The notes under the pieces are model-generated. The model ran no database searches, was not told where the DNA came from, and saw only the letters and a list, made by a program, of their open reading frames with translations. Below, piece by piece: positions 50,901 to 57,979 of a stretch of 64,000 nt of DNA. Source of the DNA: JAHFUS01 sp035689115 (GTDB lineage Bacteria > Actinomycetota > Acidimicrobiia > Acidimicrobiales > GCA-2861595); NCBI GenBank assembly GCA_035689115.1, contig DASSMA010000064.1:124001-188000 (forward strand), in the 5' to 3' direction. Numbering within the stretch: the stretch's first letter is position 1; the number at the start of each line of letters is the position of its first letter. Position numbers and translations under genes: made by a program.

Positions 50901-51050
50901 GGCACCATCACGTCGCTCAAGCGCTTCAAGGACGACGTCCGGGAGGTCCAGACCGGCTTCGAGTGCGGTATCGGCCTGTCGGACTTCCAGGACCTCAAGC
51001 CCGGCGACGTCATCGAGACCTACGAGGAGCGCGAGATCCCACGCACGTAG
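47988..51050 (+). CDS. infB: Translation initiation factor IF-2
   Basis: IF2 GTPase that brings fMet-tRNA to the ribosome. The 1020-residue protein starts at TTG 47988 after AAGGA, giving MPKKIRVYELARELGLTNKE, the conserved N-terminal IF2N subdomain. Residues about 60-400 are a low-complexity Pro/Gly/Arg/Ala region with repeated RSGKPIPPPPG units. The G domain has GHVDHGKTLLLD (about 522), DTPGHEAF and NKVD. Domains II-IV follow, ending in DLKPGDVIETYEEREI. Its TAG stop is in a GTAG overlap with DUF503. Confidence 0.96.
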   Translation: MPKKIRVYELARELGLTNKEALDLCVALGIGVKSHSSSIEDAQADRVRRRADADGLRRPVSPEEPPRGASDAASAPADGRPDERPASGRDPRLIVSRPTPQPDVLEPRPAAPPRPPVQPAAPAARPEGPPPAAPVAPAARIEAPPPGRPDTPLAPPRPEAPPPARTEAPPAVSGRPDGPGGRPARPEGPPPGRPPRSEGPPPGRPAAGPGRPEGQPGGRPAERPPAPRPAQAPAADAPPRPPAQGQALRPPAPPAGSGQPPRPGGPPVSRSGKPIPPPPGRPPLSRSGKPIPPPPGMGGRAAPAGPSRGGPGGPRPGGTGGPPRTGGPRPGGFAPRPSGGPPGGGGFGGRPPGGGPGGGGGPGGPGFGGRPGGGFGGRGPGGGPGGRGRPPRRKGGRRRRPLEELEPFDPSKGYAPSSQPVPTGEIIVERGSTAQDLGPKLNRSAGDIVRFLFLQGDMVTATSALSDEAIELFADEVGATVRLVDPGEEKEAALQRKYFDDDDEDEDESLLRPRPPVITVMGHVDHGKTLLLDRIRESNVVAGEAGGITQHIGAYQVEKDGRLITFIDTPGHEAFTAMRARGADVTDIVVLVTAADDGVMPQTIEAINHAKVADVPIVVAINKVDREQADPTRVMQQLSEQGLTPEQWGGDTIMVEMSALQNLGVDDLLEQLLLVAEVQIADTLMANPDAKGRGAVLEANLDPGMGPLATVIVQNGTLRVGDPVVAGAASGKVRALIDDKGDKVKEAPPSTPVQVLGFATVPSAGDDFRVTTSDKVARDIAEQREQRFRSADLRKTPSIVGSTTKLEDIFEQIQRGETATLNLILKADVQGSLEAVTESLRRRERDEVKLNFVHRAVGGISENDIQLASTSGATIIGFNVRPDRKARALADAEDVDIRTYEIIYKLIEDIEAAMVGMLAPEFEEVVTGDAEVREVFSVPRVGKIAGCYVLNGVITRGSKVRFLREGTVIWNGTITSLKRFKDDVREVQTGFECGIGLSDFQDLKPGDVIETYEEREIPRT

Positions 51051-51337
51051 CCCATCTTCGGATCGAGCTGCACATCCCGGACAGCCACTCACTGAAGGAC
51101 AAACGGGCGGTGGTGCGCCCCATCCTCGAGGGCGCCCGCCGCCGGTACCAGGTGGCGGCCGCCGAGGTCGCCTACCAGGACAAATGGCAGCGGGCGGCCC
51201 TCGGGTTCGCCGCCGTGGGCGCCGACGCCGGCCACGTGGAGCAGGTGCTGGCCGCCGTGGAGCGGTTCGTGTGGTCGTTCCCGGAGGCCGAGGTCGTCGT
51301 CTCCGGCCTCGAGTTCGTCGGGGTCGACGATGCCTGA
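51047..51337 (+). CDS. DUF503 family protein, probable GTA start
   Basis: DUF503 proteins are small proteins commonly encoded between infB and rbfA; function unknown. The family sequence RIELHIPDSHSLKDKRAVV and ILEGARRRYQVAAAEV is complete. The only in-frame ordinary starts are 84 bp inside infB (50963) or at GTG 51110, which would delete the conserved N-terminal strand. GTA 51047 overlaps the infB stop as GTAG and yields MAHLRIELHIPD, exactly where homologues begin. Length would be 96 residues. It overlaps rbfA by 8 bp. Confidence 0.75.
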   Translation, partial: VAHLRIELHIPDSHSLKDKRAVVRPILEGARRRYQVAAAEVAYQDKWQRAALGFAAVGADAGHVEQVLAAVERFVWSFPEAEVVVSGLEFVGVDDA

Positions 51338-51707
51338 GCGCCCCGGCAGCCGCCGCTACTCCCGGGTCGCCCGGGTCAACGAGCTGCTCCGCGAGGTCGT
51401 GGCCGACGAGCTGGAGCGGGAGTCCGACGCCGACGAGCGCCTGGCCCTGCTCACCGTCACGGCCGTCCACGTCGACCCCGACCTGCGCCACGCGAGGGTT
51501 CTGCTCAGTTCCCTCCCTCCCGCTGCCGAAGAGGCTCTCCAGGAACACAGGACCCGATTGCAGGGGGCGATCGCCCGCCAGGCGAGGCTGAAGCGCACGC
51601 CTCAACTTTCCTTCGCCCCCGACCCTGCGGTAGAGAGTGGGAACCGGGTGGAGGATCTCCTGCGGGACCTGCGGACGGTGGAAGGCGGTGAGGATGCTCG
51701 AAGCTGA
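51330..51707 (+). CDS. rbfA: Ribosome-binding factor A
   Basis: RbfA is a cold-shock and 30S-maturation factor. The 125-residue KH-like protein contains SRVARVNELLREVVADELER, VTAVHVDPDLRHARVLLSS and the C-terminal TPQLSFAPDPAVESGNRVEDLLR. The ATG lies inside the end of DUF503 (8-bp overlap), and its stop lies within the start of the DHH gene. Confidence 0.94.
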   Translation: MPERPGSRRYSRVARVNELLREVVADELERESDADERLALLTVTAVHVDPDLRHARVLLSSLPPAAEEALQEHRTRLQGAIARQARLKRTPQLSFAPDPAVESGNRVEDLLRDLRTVEGGEDARS

Positions 51708-52680
51708 GCTGGACGAGGCGGCGGCGGCGATCGAAGCGGCATCCGAGGTGGCGCTGGCGTGCCACACGATCCCCGACGGGGACGCCCTGGGATCCCTGCT
51801 GGCCATGCACGAGCTGTGCCGGGCCAACGGCGTGCTGTCGGTGGCGTCGTGGTCCGAGCCGTTCGACGTAGGGCCGCACTACCGGTTCCTGCCGGGGTTG
51901 GAGCGGGCCATCAAGCCGGGCGACTTCCCCGAGGCGCCCGACCTGATGATGACCTTCGACTGCGGGTCGGTCGAACGCCTGGGACAGCTGGCGGAGCCGG
52001 CCCGGTCGGCCGCGAGCCTCGTGGTCGTCGACCACCACGCCACCAACGACCGGTTCGGCACCATCAACCTCGTGGACCCGTCGGCGGCGGCCACCGCCGT
52101 GGTGGTGCGCCGGCTGGCCACCCGCCTCGACTGGCGGCTCACCCGCGACGCGGCGGTGTGCCTGTACACGGGGCTGGTCACCGACACCGGGCGGTTCCAG
52201 TACTCCAACACCACGCCGGAGGTGTTCGCCCTGGCCGAGGAGCTGGCCGGGTTCGACCTGCCCATCGCCGCCATGAGCCGCCAGCTGTTCGAGGAGCACC
52301 GCTTCGAGTACCTCCAGCTGGTGGGCGAGTGCATCGCCCGGGCCGAGTTGGACGCCGACCTCCACCTGGTGAGCACCTGGGTCACGGTCGAGGACCTGCG
52401 GGCCCACGGCTGCCGGCTGGAGGAGAGCGAGGGCCTCATCGACATCATCCGGCGGGCCGCCGAGGCCGAGGTGGCCTGCGTGCTGAAGGAGACGCCCGAG
52501 GGCGTCCGGGTCTCCCTGCGGGCCGCCACCGACACCGACGTGGCCGCTGTGGCCGCCCGGTTCGGCGGGGGCGGCCACCGCTACGCGGCCGGCTTCGTCA
52601 GTGGCGGCACCGTCGCCGAGGTCCTCGACGCCATCAAGGCGGTCCTGGCGGAGAACCCCCCGGTCCTGCACGCGCAGTGA
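51694..52680 (+). CDS. DHH/DHHA1 family phosphoesterase (NrnA-like)
   Basis: A 328-residue phosphoesterase of the NrnA/bifunctional oligoribonuclease-pAp phosphatase type, which degrades short RNA and/or cyclic-dinucleotide products. Metal motifs are CHTIPDGDALGS, FDCGS, and the signature VDHHATND; the C-terminal DHHA1 domain ends in FGGGGHRYAAGF. ATG 51694 is chosen over GTG 51688 and the longer frame at 51637; it overlaps rbfA by 14 bp. With a diguanylate cyclase in the window, pGpG breakdown is a possible task, but this is inference. Confidence 0.9.
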   Translation: MLEAELDEAAAAIEAASEVALACHTIPDGDALGSLLAMHELCRANGVLSVASWSEPFDVGPHYRFLPGLERAIKPGDFPEAPDLMMTFDCGSVERLGQLAEPARSAASLVVVDHHATNDRFGTINLVDPSAAATAVVVRRLATRLDWRLTRDAAVCLYTGLVTDTGRFQYSNTTPEVFALAEELAGFDLPIAAMSRQLFEEHRFEYLQLVGECIARAELDADLHLVSTWVTVEDLRAHGCRLEESEGLIDIIRRAAEAEVACVLKETPEGVRVSLRAATDTDVAAVAARFGGGGHRYAAGFVSGGTVAEVLDAIKAVLAENPPVLHAQ

Positions 52681-53552
52681 CGCCGGTGGTCGACGGCGTC
52701 GTGGTCGTCGACAAGCCGGCGGGGTGGACGTCGCACGACGTGGTGGCCAGGTGCCGCAAGATCTTCGGGCAGAAGCGGGTCGGCCACGCCGGCACCCTGG
52801 ACCCCGACGCCACGGGCGTGCTGGTGGTGGGGCTGGGGCGGGCCACCCGGCTCCTGCGCTGGGTCACCGACCTCCCCAAGTCGTATTCGGGCGAGCTGGT
52901 GCTCGGCGTGGCCACGTCCACCCTCGACGCCTCGGGCGAGGAGACGGGGCGGTGGGACATGGCGGGCGTCCCCCTCTCCGACGTCGTCGCCGCCGCCGCC
53001 CGGTTCGTCGGGGAGATCGACCAGGTGCCCCCCATGGTGTCGGCCCTGAAAGTGGGCGGTCAGCGGCTGCACGCCCTGGCCCGGGCCGGCGTGGAGGTGG
53101 AAAGGGCGCCGCGGCGGGTCACCGTCCGGCGCTACGACGTCGGGCCGGCGGTCGAGCCGGGCGTGTTCCGGATCGACGTGGACTGCTCGTCGGGCACCTA
53201 CGTGCGGTCGCTGGCCGCCGACGTGGGCACCGCCCTGGGCGGGGGCGCCCACTTGCGGGCCCTGCGCCGCACGGCGGTGGGCCCGTTCACCGTCGACGCC
53301 GCCGTCCCCCTCGACGACGTGGGCTCGGAGGTGGTGCGCCCGCCGGCCGCCGCCGTGGCCCACCTGGCGCCGGCGGTGGTGGGACCCGAGGTGGCGGCCG
53401 CCGTCGCCACCGGCAAGGTCCTCCCCCTCGACCAGCTGGGCGCCGCCGGCGCCGGCCCCTGGGCCGTGCTCGACGGCGCCGGCGCCCTGCTGGCCGTCTA
53501 CGAGGCCCACGGCGCCGGCCGGGCCAAGCCGGCCGTGGTGCTCGTCTCGTGA
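52677..53552 (+). CDS. truB: tRNA pseudouridine-55 synthase
   Basis: TruB makes pseudouridine 55 in the tRNA T-loop. The 291-residue enzyme has VVVDKPAGWTSHDVV, the catalytic Asp at residue 42 in GHAGTLDPDATG, the Tyr/Arg loop and CSSGTYVRSLAADVG. The C-terminal PUA-like part follows. GTG 52677 overlaps the DHH gene by 4 bp. It is the last gene of the rimP-nusA operon; an 18-bp hairpin follows the stop. Confidence 0.95.
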   Translation: MTPVVDGVVVVDKPAGWTSHDVVARCRKIFGQKRVGHAGTLDPDATGVLVVGLGRATRLLRWVTDLPKSYSGELVLGVATSTLDASGEETGRWDMAGVPLSDVVAAAARFVGEIDQVPPMVSALKVGGQRLHALARAGVEVERAPRRVTVRRYDVGPAVEPGVFRIDVDCSSGTYVRSLAADVGTALGGGAHLRALRRTAVGPFTVDAAVPLDDVGSEVVRPPAAAVAHLAPAVVGPEVAAAVATGKVLPLDQLGAAGAGPWAVLDGAGALLAVYEAHGAGRAKPAVVLVS

Positions 53553-53556
53553 TCGT

Positions 53557-53596
53557 GGTCTCGGATCCGGACCCGGCAGGGTCCGATTCCGAGACC
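53557..53596 (+). terminator. Long hairpin between truB and ribF
   Basis: GGTCTCGGATCCGGACCC pairs with the arm at 53579-53596 over 16 of 18 positions, with a 4-nt loop. No U-run follows, so it is a terminator of the U-less type common in high-G+C actinobacteria, or an insulator before the ribF promoter. Confidence 0.5.
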
Positions 53597-53611
53597 TCGG
53601 CCGAAGGCTTC

Positions 53612-53617
53612 TAGCCT
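53612..53617 (+). promoter_or_regulatory. -10 box, leaderless ribF promoter
   Basis: TAGCCT ends 6 bp before GTG 53624. Confidence 0.5.
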
Positions 53618-53623
53618 CGGCCC

Positions 53624-54556
53624 GTGGAGGTCATCACCGAACCGGCCGCCTGCCCCCGGCCGGCGCAGGGGACGGTGGTCACCATCGGGGCCTACGACGG
53701 CGTCCATTTGGGGCACCGGGCGCTGCTGGGGCGGGTGCGGGCCATGGCCGACTCCCTCGGGGCGGCCGCCGCGGTGGTCACCTTCGACCGCCACCCGGCC
53801 ACCGTGGTGCGGCCCGAGTCGGCGCCCCGGCTGCTCACCGACCTCGACCAGAAGCTGGAGCTGCTGGCCGGCACCGGGCTCGACTACGCCTACGTCGTCC
53901 GCTTCGACGAGGCCCGGTCGAGCGAGTCGGCCGAGGACTTCGTCACCGAGGTGCTGGTCGGCTGCCTGGCCGCCCGGGCGGTGGTGGTGGGCCACGACTT
54001 CCACTTCGGCCACGGCCGGCGGGGCGACGTCCCCCTGCTCCAGCGCATGGGCGCCGGCCTGGGCTTCGACGTGCTCGGCATCGCACTCGCGGGCGAGGGC
54101 GGCGACGCGGTGTCGTCCACCCGGGTGCGAGGGCTGCTGGCGGCCGGCGACGCGGCCGGCGCCGCCGCCCTCCTCGGCCGCCCCCACGAGGTGCGCGGGG
54201 CGGTGGTCGAGGGCGACCGGCGGGGGCGGGAGCTGGGCTACCCGACGGCCAACGTCGCCGTGCCGGCCGACATCCTGCTGCCCGCCGACGGCATCTACGC
54301 CGGCTGGTACCGCCGGCCCGACGGCAGCACCCACCCCGCCGCCATCTCCCTCGGCCGCCGGCCCACGTTCCACCCCGACGCCGCCGCGTCGGTGCTGGAG
54401 GCCTACGTACTCGACTTCGCCGGCGACCTCTACGGCGAGGAGGCCGGCGTTCGGTTCGTCGCCCGCCTCCGGGGCGAGGAGCGCTTCGACTCGGTCGACG
54501 CCCTGATCGCCCAGATGGACGCCGACGTCGGCGCCGCCCGCCAAGCGCTCAGGTGA
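53624..54556 (+). CDS. ribF: Bifunctional riboflavin kinase/FAD synthetase
   Basis: RibF converts riboflavin to FMN and FAD. The 310-residue protein has an N-terminal adenylyltransferase domain with TIGAYDGVHLGHRALL (HxGH; the usual NF is AY here), VVGHDFHFGHGRRGD and SSTRVRGLL, and a C-terminal kinase domain with RGRELGYPTANV and ISLGRRPTF. The start GTG 53624 fits the leaderless promoter. It converges with arfB across a perfect inverted repeat. Confidence 0.94.
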   Translation: MEVITEPAACPRPAQGTVVTIGAYDGVHLGHRALLGRVRAMADSLGAAAAVVTFDRHPATVVRPESAPRLLTDLDQKLELLAGTGLDYAYVVRFDEARSSESAEDFVTEVLVGCLAARAVVVGHDFHFGHGRRGDVPLLQRMGAGLGFDVLGIALAGEGGDAVSSTRVRGLLAAGDAAGAAALLGRPHEVRGAVVEGDRRGRELGYPTANVAVPADILLPADGIYAGWYRRPDGSTHPAAISLGRRPTFHPDAAASVLEAYVLDFAGDLYGEEAGVRFVARLRGEERFDSVDALIAQMDADVGAARQALR

Positions 54557-54599
54557 CTTTGGACATCTGCGCCCGGGGGGTGGGTGCAGATGTCCAAAG
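54557..54599. terminator. Perfect 14-bp inverted repeat between convergent ribF and arfB
   Basis: CTTTGGACATCTGC at 54557-54570 and its exact reverse complement at 54586-54599 flank a 15-nt G-rich loop. It fills the space between the two stop codons. It may terminate both transcripts, though no U-run is present. Confidence 0.55.
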
Positions 54600-54603
54600 A
54601 CGT

Positions 54604-55017
54604 TCAGTCGTCGGCCGGCGGGGCGGCCCGCCGGCGCTTGCGCTCGGACTGCCGGCGCTTGTCCTGGAGCCGGCGCTCCTGGGAGGCCCGGGACGGGGCG
54701 GTGGGCACCCGGGGGCGCTCGACCCGCAGGGCGGCGGCCAGGCGGGCGCCCAGGCGTTCCAGGGCCAGCTGGCGGTTGCGGGCCTGGGAGCGCTCGTCGG
54801 CGGCCACCACGCGGACCACCGGCCCGAGGCGCTCGAGGAGGCGGGCCCGCTGGCGGGGGCCGAGGCTGGGGGAGCCCTCGACGTCGAAGCGCAGCTCCAC
54901 CCTGGTGTTCGCCGTGTTGGCGTGCTGGCCGCCGGGTCCGCCGGCCCCCGAGAACCGCCACTCGAGCTCGGCGGCGGGGATGCGCAGGGTGCGGGTCACC
55001 CGCAGGTCGCCGTCCAC
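54604..55017 (-). CDS. arfB: ArfB-like peptidyl-tRNA hydrolase (ribosome rescue)
   Basis: A 137-residue release-factor-like protein with the catalytic GGQ in FSGAGGPGGQHANTANTRVEL and no codon-recognition domain. The C-terminal tail is very basic (QDKRRQSERKRRRA), the part that enters the empty mRNA channel in ArfB. It should release peptides from stalled ribosomes. The start GTG 55017 follows a leaderless -10 box at 55030-55025; longer upstream frames overlap rpsO and are rejected. Confidence 0.9.
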   Translation of the reverse strand: MDGDLRVTRTLRIPAAELEWRFSGAGGPGGQHANTANTRVELRFDVEGSPSLGPRQRARLLERLGPVVRVVAADERSQARNRQLALERLGARLAAALRVERPRVPTAPSRASQERRLQDKRRQSERKRRRAAPPADD

Positions 55018-55024
55018 GGCGCCG

Positions 55025-55030
55025 AGCCTA
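55025..55030 (-). promoter_or_regulatory. -10 box, leaderless arfB promoter
   Basis: On the minus strand TAGGCT ends 7 bp before the arfB GTG. It is divergent from the rpsO promoter 35 bp away. Confidence 0.5.
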
Positions 55031-55064
55031 CGGGGACGGTTCGTCGGGCTTCGGGACCGGCTGG

Positions 55065-55070
55065 TAGCAT
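55065..55070 (+). promoter_or_regulatory. -10 box of rpsO
   Basis: TAGCAT lies 61 bp before rpsO, giving a leader of about 55 nt in which an S15 binding site could form. Confidence 0.45.
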
Positions 55071-55131
55071 GCGGAACGGCCCGGCGCCCGCCGGGACCGC
55101 TTCGCGAGGCAGATGCTGAGGTTCCCGATCC

Positions 55132-55389
55132 ATGCCTGACAAGTCGGCCGTCATCGCCGAACACCGGCTCCATGAGACCGACACGGGGTCGCCCGAGGTG
55201 CAGATCGCGCTGCTGAGCCAGCGCATCGACCACCTCACCGCCCATCTCAAGATGCACAAGGGCGACCACCACACCCGCCGGGGGCTGATGAAGATCATCG
55301 GCCAGCGCCGGCGGCTGCTCGACTACGTGCGGTCCAACGACGTCGAGCGCTACCGGCAGATCATCGGGCGCCTCGGCCTCCGCCGGTAA
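55132..55389 (+). CDS. rpsO: 30S ribosomal protein S15
   Basis: S15 is a primary 16S rRNA-binding protein. The 85-residue sequence includes HRLHETDTGSPEVQIALLSQ, THLKMHKGDHHTRRGL-like helix and LLDYVRSNDVERY. ATG 55132 begins MPDKSAVIAEHR, slightly different from the common MAL start. It is followed by a hairpin and pnp, the conserved rpsO-pnp arrangement. Confidence 0.96.
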   Translation: MPDKSAVIAEHRLHETDTGSPEVQIALLSQRIDHLTAHLKMHKGDHHTRRGLMKIIGQRRRLLDYVRSNDVERYRQIIGRLGLRR

Positions 55390-55408
55390 CCGACAAGCGC
55401 AGTTTCCC

Positions 55409-55434
55409 CGAGCGGCCCGAGGGCCGCTCGTTTC
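55409..55434 (+). terminator. Terminator or RNase III-type hairpin between rpsO and pnp
   Basis: CGAGCGGCCC and GGGCCGCTCG form a strong stem at 55409-55430, followed by TTTC. In other bacteria this interval carries a leaky terminator and an RNase III site controlling pnp; rnc is encoded at 2811. Confidence 0.6.
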
Positions 55435-55551
55435 GCAACCAGAGGTGTGCGACGGTGTCCAGCTGCCAGTGGCGACGGGCCCGCCCGGGAGGGGTGGGAG
55501 CGTGACCACTGGGAACTGGCCCGGCCGCCGCCCTTCACGAGAGGAGCGCAA

Positions 55552-57966
55552 GTGGCAGACGCCATTTCCGTCTCCGGTCCCGTCAGCGGGACCGACAAAT
55601 CACTGTCCTTCGAGACCGGCAAGCTGGCCGGCCAGGCCGACGGCGCCGTCGTGGGCCGCATCGGCGACACGGTGGTGCTGGTCACCGCCACCGCCGCCAA
55701 GACCCAGCGGGAGGGGATCGACTTCTTCCCCCTCACCGTCGACGTCGAGGAGCGGATGTACGCGGCCGGCAAGATCCCCGGCTCGTTCTTCCGCCGCGAG
55801 GGCCGGGCCACCGACCAGGCCATCCTCACCTGCCGGCTGATCGACCGGCCGCTGCGGCCGTCGTTCCCCGACGGCTTCCGCAACGAGGTCCACATCGTCG
55901 CCACCGTGCTGGGCGCCGACCAGGAGAACCCCCACGACGTGGTGGCCATCAACGCCGCCTCGGCCGCCCTCATGGTGTCGGGCATCCCCTTCGACGGCCC
56001 CATCGGCGCCGTGCGCATCGCCTACGACATCGACGGCGGCTGGGTCCCCCACGCCACCTACCAGGAGGGCGACGCCGCCACCTTCGAGCTGGTGGTGGCC
56101 GGCCGGGCCCTCGACGACGGCGACGTCGCCATCATGATGGTCGAGGCCGGCGGCACCGAGAACGCCTGGCGCTACTACCAGGAGGGCGCCCCCAAGGTCA
56201 CCGAGGAGGTCATCGCCCAGGGCCTGGAGGCGGCCAAGACCTGGATCAAGGAGTCGGTCGCCCTCCAGCGCCAGCTGGTCGAGGCGGTGCCGGCCAAGGA
56301 GGCGATGGAGTTCCCCGTCGCCGTCGACTACGGCGACGACGTCGCCGAGGCGGTGAAGGAGGCGGGCGGCGACCTGATCGCCCAGGCCGTCACCATCCCC
56401 GGCAAGGCCGAGCGCAACACCGCCCTCGACGAGGCGGCCACCACCGTCAACGAGAAGCTGGCCGCCGCCTTCGAGGGCCGGGAGAAGGAGATCAAGGCGG
56501 CGATCAGGAGCCTCACCAAGGCGCTGATCCGCAAGCGGATCGTGGAGGACGGCTTCCGCATCGACGGGCGGGGCCCGGCCGACATCCGGCCGCTCAGCGC
56601 CGAGGTCACGCTGCTGCCCACCGCCCACGGCTCGGGCCTGTTCCAGCGGGGCGAGACGCAGGTGCTGAGCGTCGCCACCCTCGGCATGCCCCGCATGGAC
56701 CAGCTGCTCGACACCATCGGCACCGACGAGCGCAAGCGCTACATGCACCACTACAACTTCCCGCCCTTCTCCACCGGCGAGACGGGCTTCATGCGGGGGC
56801 CGAAGCGGCGGGAGATCGGCCACGGCCTCCTCGCCGAGCGGGCCCTCCTGCCGGTGGTGCCGCCGCTGGAGGAGTTCCCCTACGCCATCCGCGTGGTGAG
56901 CGACGTGCTGTCGTCCAACGGCTCCACCTCGATGGGGTCGGTGTGCGGCTCCACCCTGTCCCTGATGGACGCCGGCTGCCCCATCAAGGCACCGGTGGCC
57001 GGCATCGCCATGGGCCTCGTCTACGCCGAGGGCAAGTACACCACCCTCACCGACATCCTCGGCGCCGAGGACGCCTTCGGCGACATGGACTTCAAGGTGG
57101 CCGGCACCGCCGACTTCGTCACCGCCCTCCAGCTGGACACCAAGATCGCCGGCATCCCCGCCGACGTGCTCGGGCAGGCCCTCCAGCAGGCGCGCGAGGC
57201 CCGCCTGAAGATCCTCGACGTGATGGCTGGCGCCATCGCCGAGCCGCGCGACGACGTGGCCGCCAGCGCCCCCAAGATCGTCAGCATCACCATCCCCGTC
57301 GACAAGATCGGCGAGGTCATCGGGCCCAAGGGCAAGGTCATCAACGCCCTCCAGCAGGAGACCGGCGCCGACATCAACGTCGACGACGACGGCATGGTGG
57401 GCACGGTCACCATCGGCGCCAAGGACGGCGCCGCGGTGGAGGAGGCCCGCCGGCGCATCGAGCTGATCCTCGATCCGCCCAAGGCCCAGATCGGCGCCAT
57501 CTACACCGGCAGGGTCGTCAACGTCACCAAGTTCGGCGCCTTCGTCAACATCCTCCCGGGCCGCGACGGCCTGGTCCACATCTCCAAGCTGGGCCGGGGC
57601 AAGCGGGTCGAGCGGGTGGAGGACGTGGTCGACCTGGGCGACGAGATCACCGTGCGGGTCGACGACATCGACCAGCAGGGCAAGGTCTCGCTGTCGCCCG
57701 TCGGCGACGGCGACGAGGCCGGCGGCGGCGACGCCCCGGCCCCGGCCCGGGCACCCCGCCCCGAGGCCTCGGAGTCGGGCGCCGAGACGGTGTCCTTCGA
57801 GGACGCCTGGTCGGCCGAGGCGGAGAAGGAGTTCGGCGACCTGGGGCCGGCGCCCGTCGGCGGCACCCCCCGGAGCGAGGGCTTCGGCGGCGCCCGGCGC
57901 GACGACCGCAGCGACCGGGGCCCCCGGCGCAACCCGCGCCGCGGCGGCGGAGGAGGCCGGCGCTGA
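55552..57966 (+). CDS. pnp: Polyribonucleotide nucleotidyltransferase
   Basis: PNPase degrades RNA 3' to 5' phosphorolytically and can add tails. The 804-residue protein has two RNase PH domains (GSFFRREGRATDQAILTCRL; HHYNFPPFSTGETGFM and STSMGSVCGSTLSLMDAG), a KH domain (GEVIGPKGKVINALQ) and an S1 domain (VVNVTKFGAFVNILPGRDG). The tail is Arg/Gly-rich (GPRRNPRRGGGGGRR). GTG 55552 follows GAGGAG. The in-frame GTG at 55447 overlaps the upstream leader and is not preferred. Confidence 0.96.
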   Translation: MADAISVSGPVSGTDKSLSFETGKLAGQADGAVVGRIGDTVVLVTATAAKTQREGIDFFPLTVDVEERMYAAGKIPGSFFRREGRATDQAILTCRLIDRPLRPSFPDGFRNEVHIVATVLGADQENPHDVVAINAASAALMVSGIPFDGPIGAVRIAYDIDGGWVPHATYQEGDAATFELVVAGRALDDGDVAIMMVEAGGTENAWRYYQEGAPKVTEEVIAQGLEAAKTWIKESVALQRQLVEAVPAKEAMEFPVAVDYGDDVAEAVKEAGGDLIAQAVTIPGKAERNTALDEAATTVNEKLAAAFEGREKEIKAAIRSLTKALIRKRIVEDGFRIDGRGPADIRPLSAEVTLLPTAHGSGLFQRGETQVLSVATLGMPRMDQLLDTIGTDERKRYMHHYNFPPFSTGETGFMRGPKRREIGHGLLAERALLPVVPPLEEFPYAIRVVSDVLSSNGSTSMGSVCGSTLSLMDAGCPIKAPVAGIAMGLVYAEGKYTTLTDILGAEDAFGDMDFKVAGTADFVTALQLDTKIAGIPADVLGQALQQAREARLKILDVMAGAIAEPRDDVAASAPKIVSITIPVDKIGEVIGPKGKVINALQQETGADINVDDDGMVGTVTIGAKDGAAVEEARRRIELILDPPKAQIGAIYTGRVVNVTKFGAFVNILPGRDGLVHISKLGRGKRVERVEDVVDLGDEITVRVDDIDQQGKVSLSPVGDGDEAGGGDAPAPARAPRPEASESGAETVSFEDAWSAEAEKEFGDLGPAPVGGTPRSEGFGGARRDDRSDRGPRRNPRRGGGGGRR

Positions 57967-57979
57967 GCCTCACCATGTC

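Noticed and set aside
46368..51827. An 1819-codon antisense frame across nusA-infB-rbfA
   Set aside because: It mirrors the infB low-complexity region and G domain. The codon bias clearly favours the sense strand.
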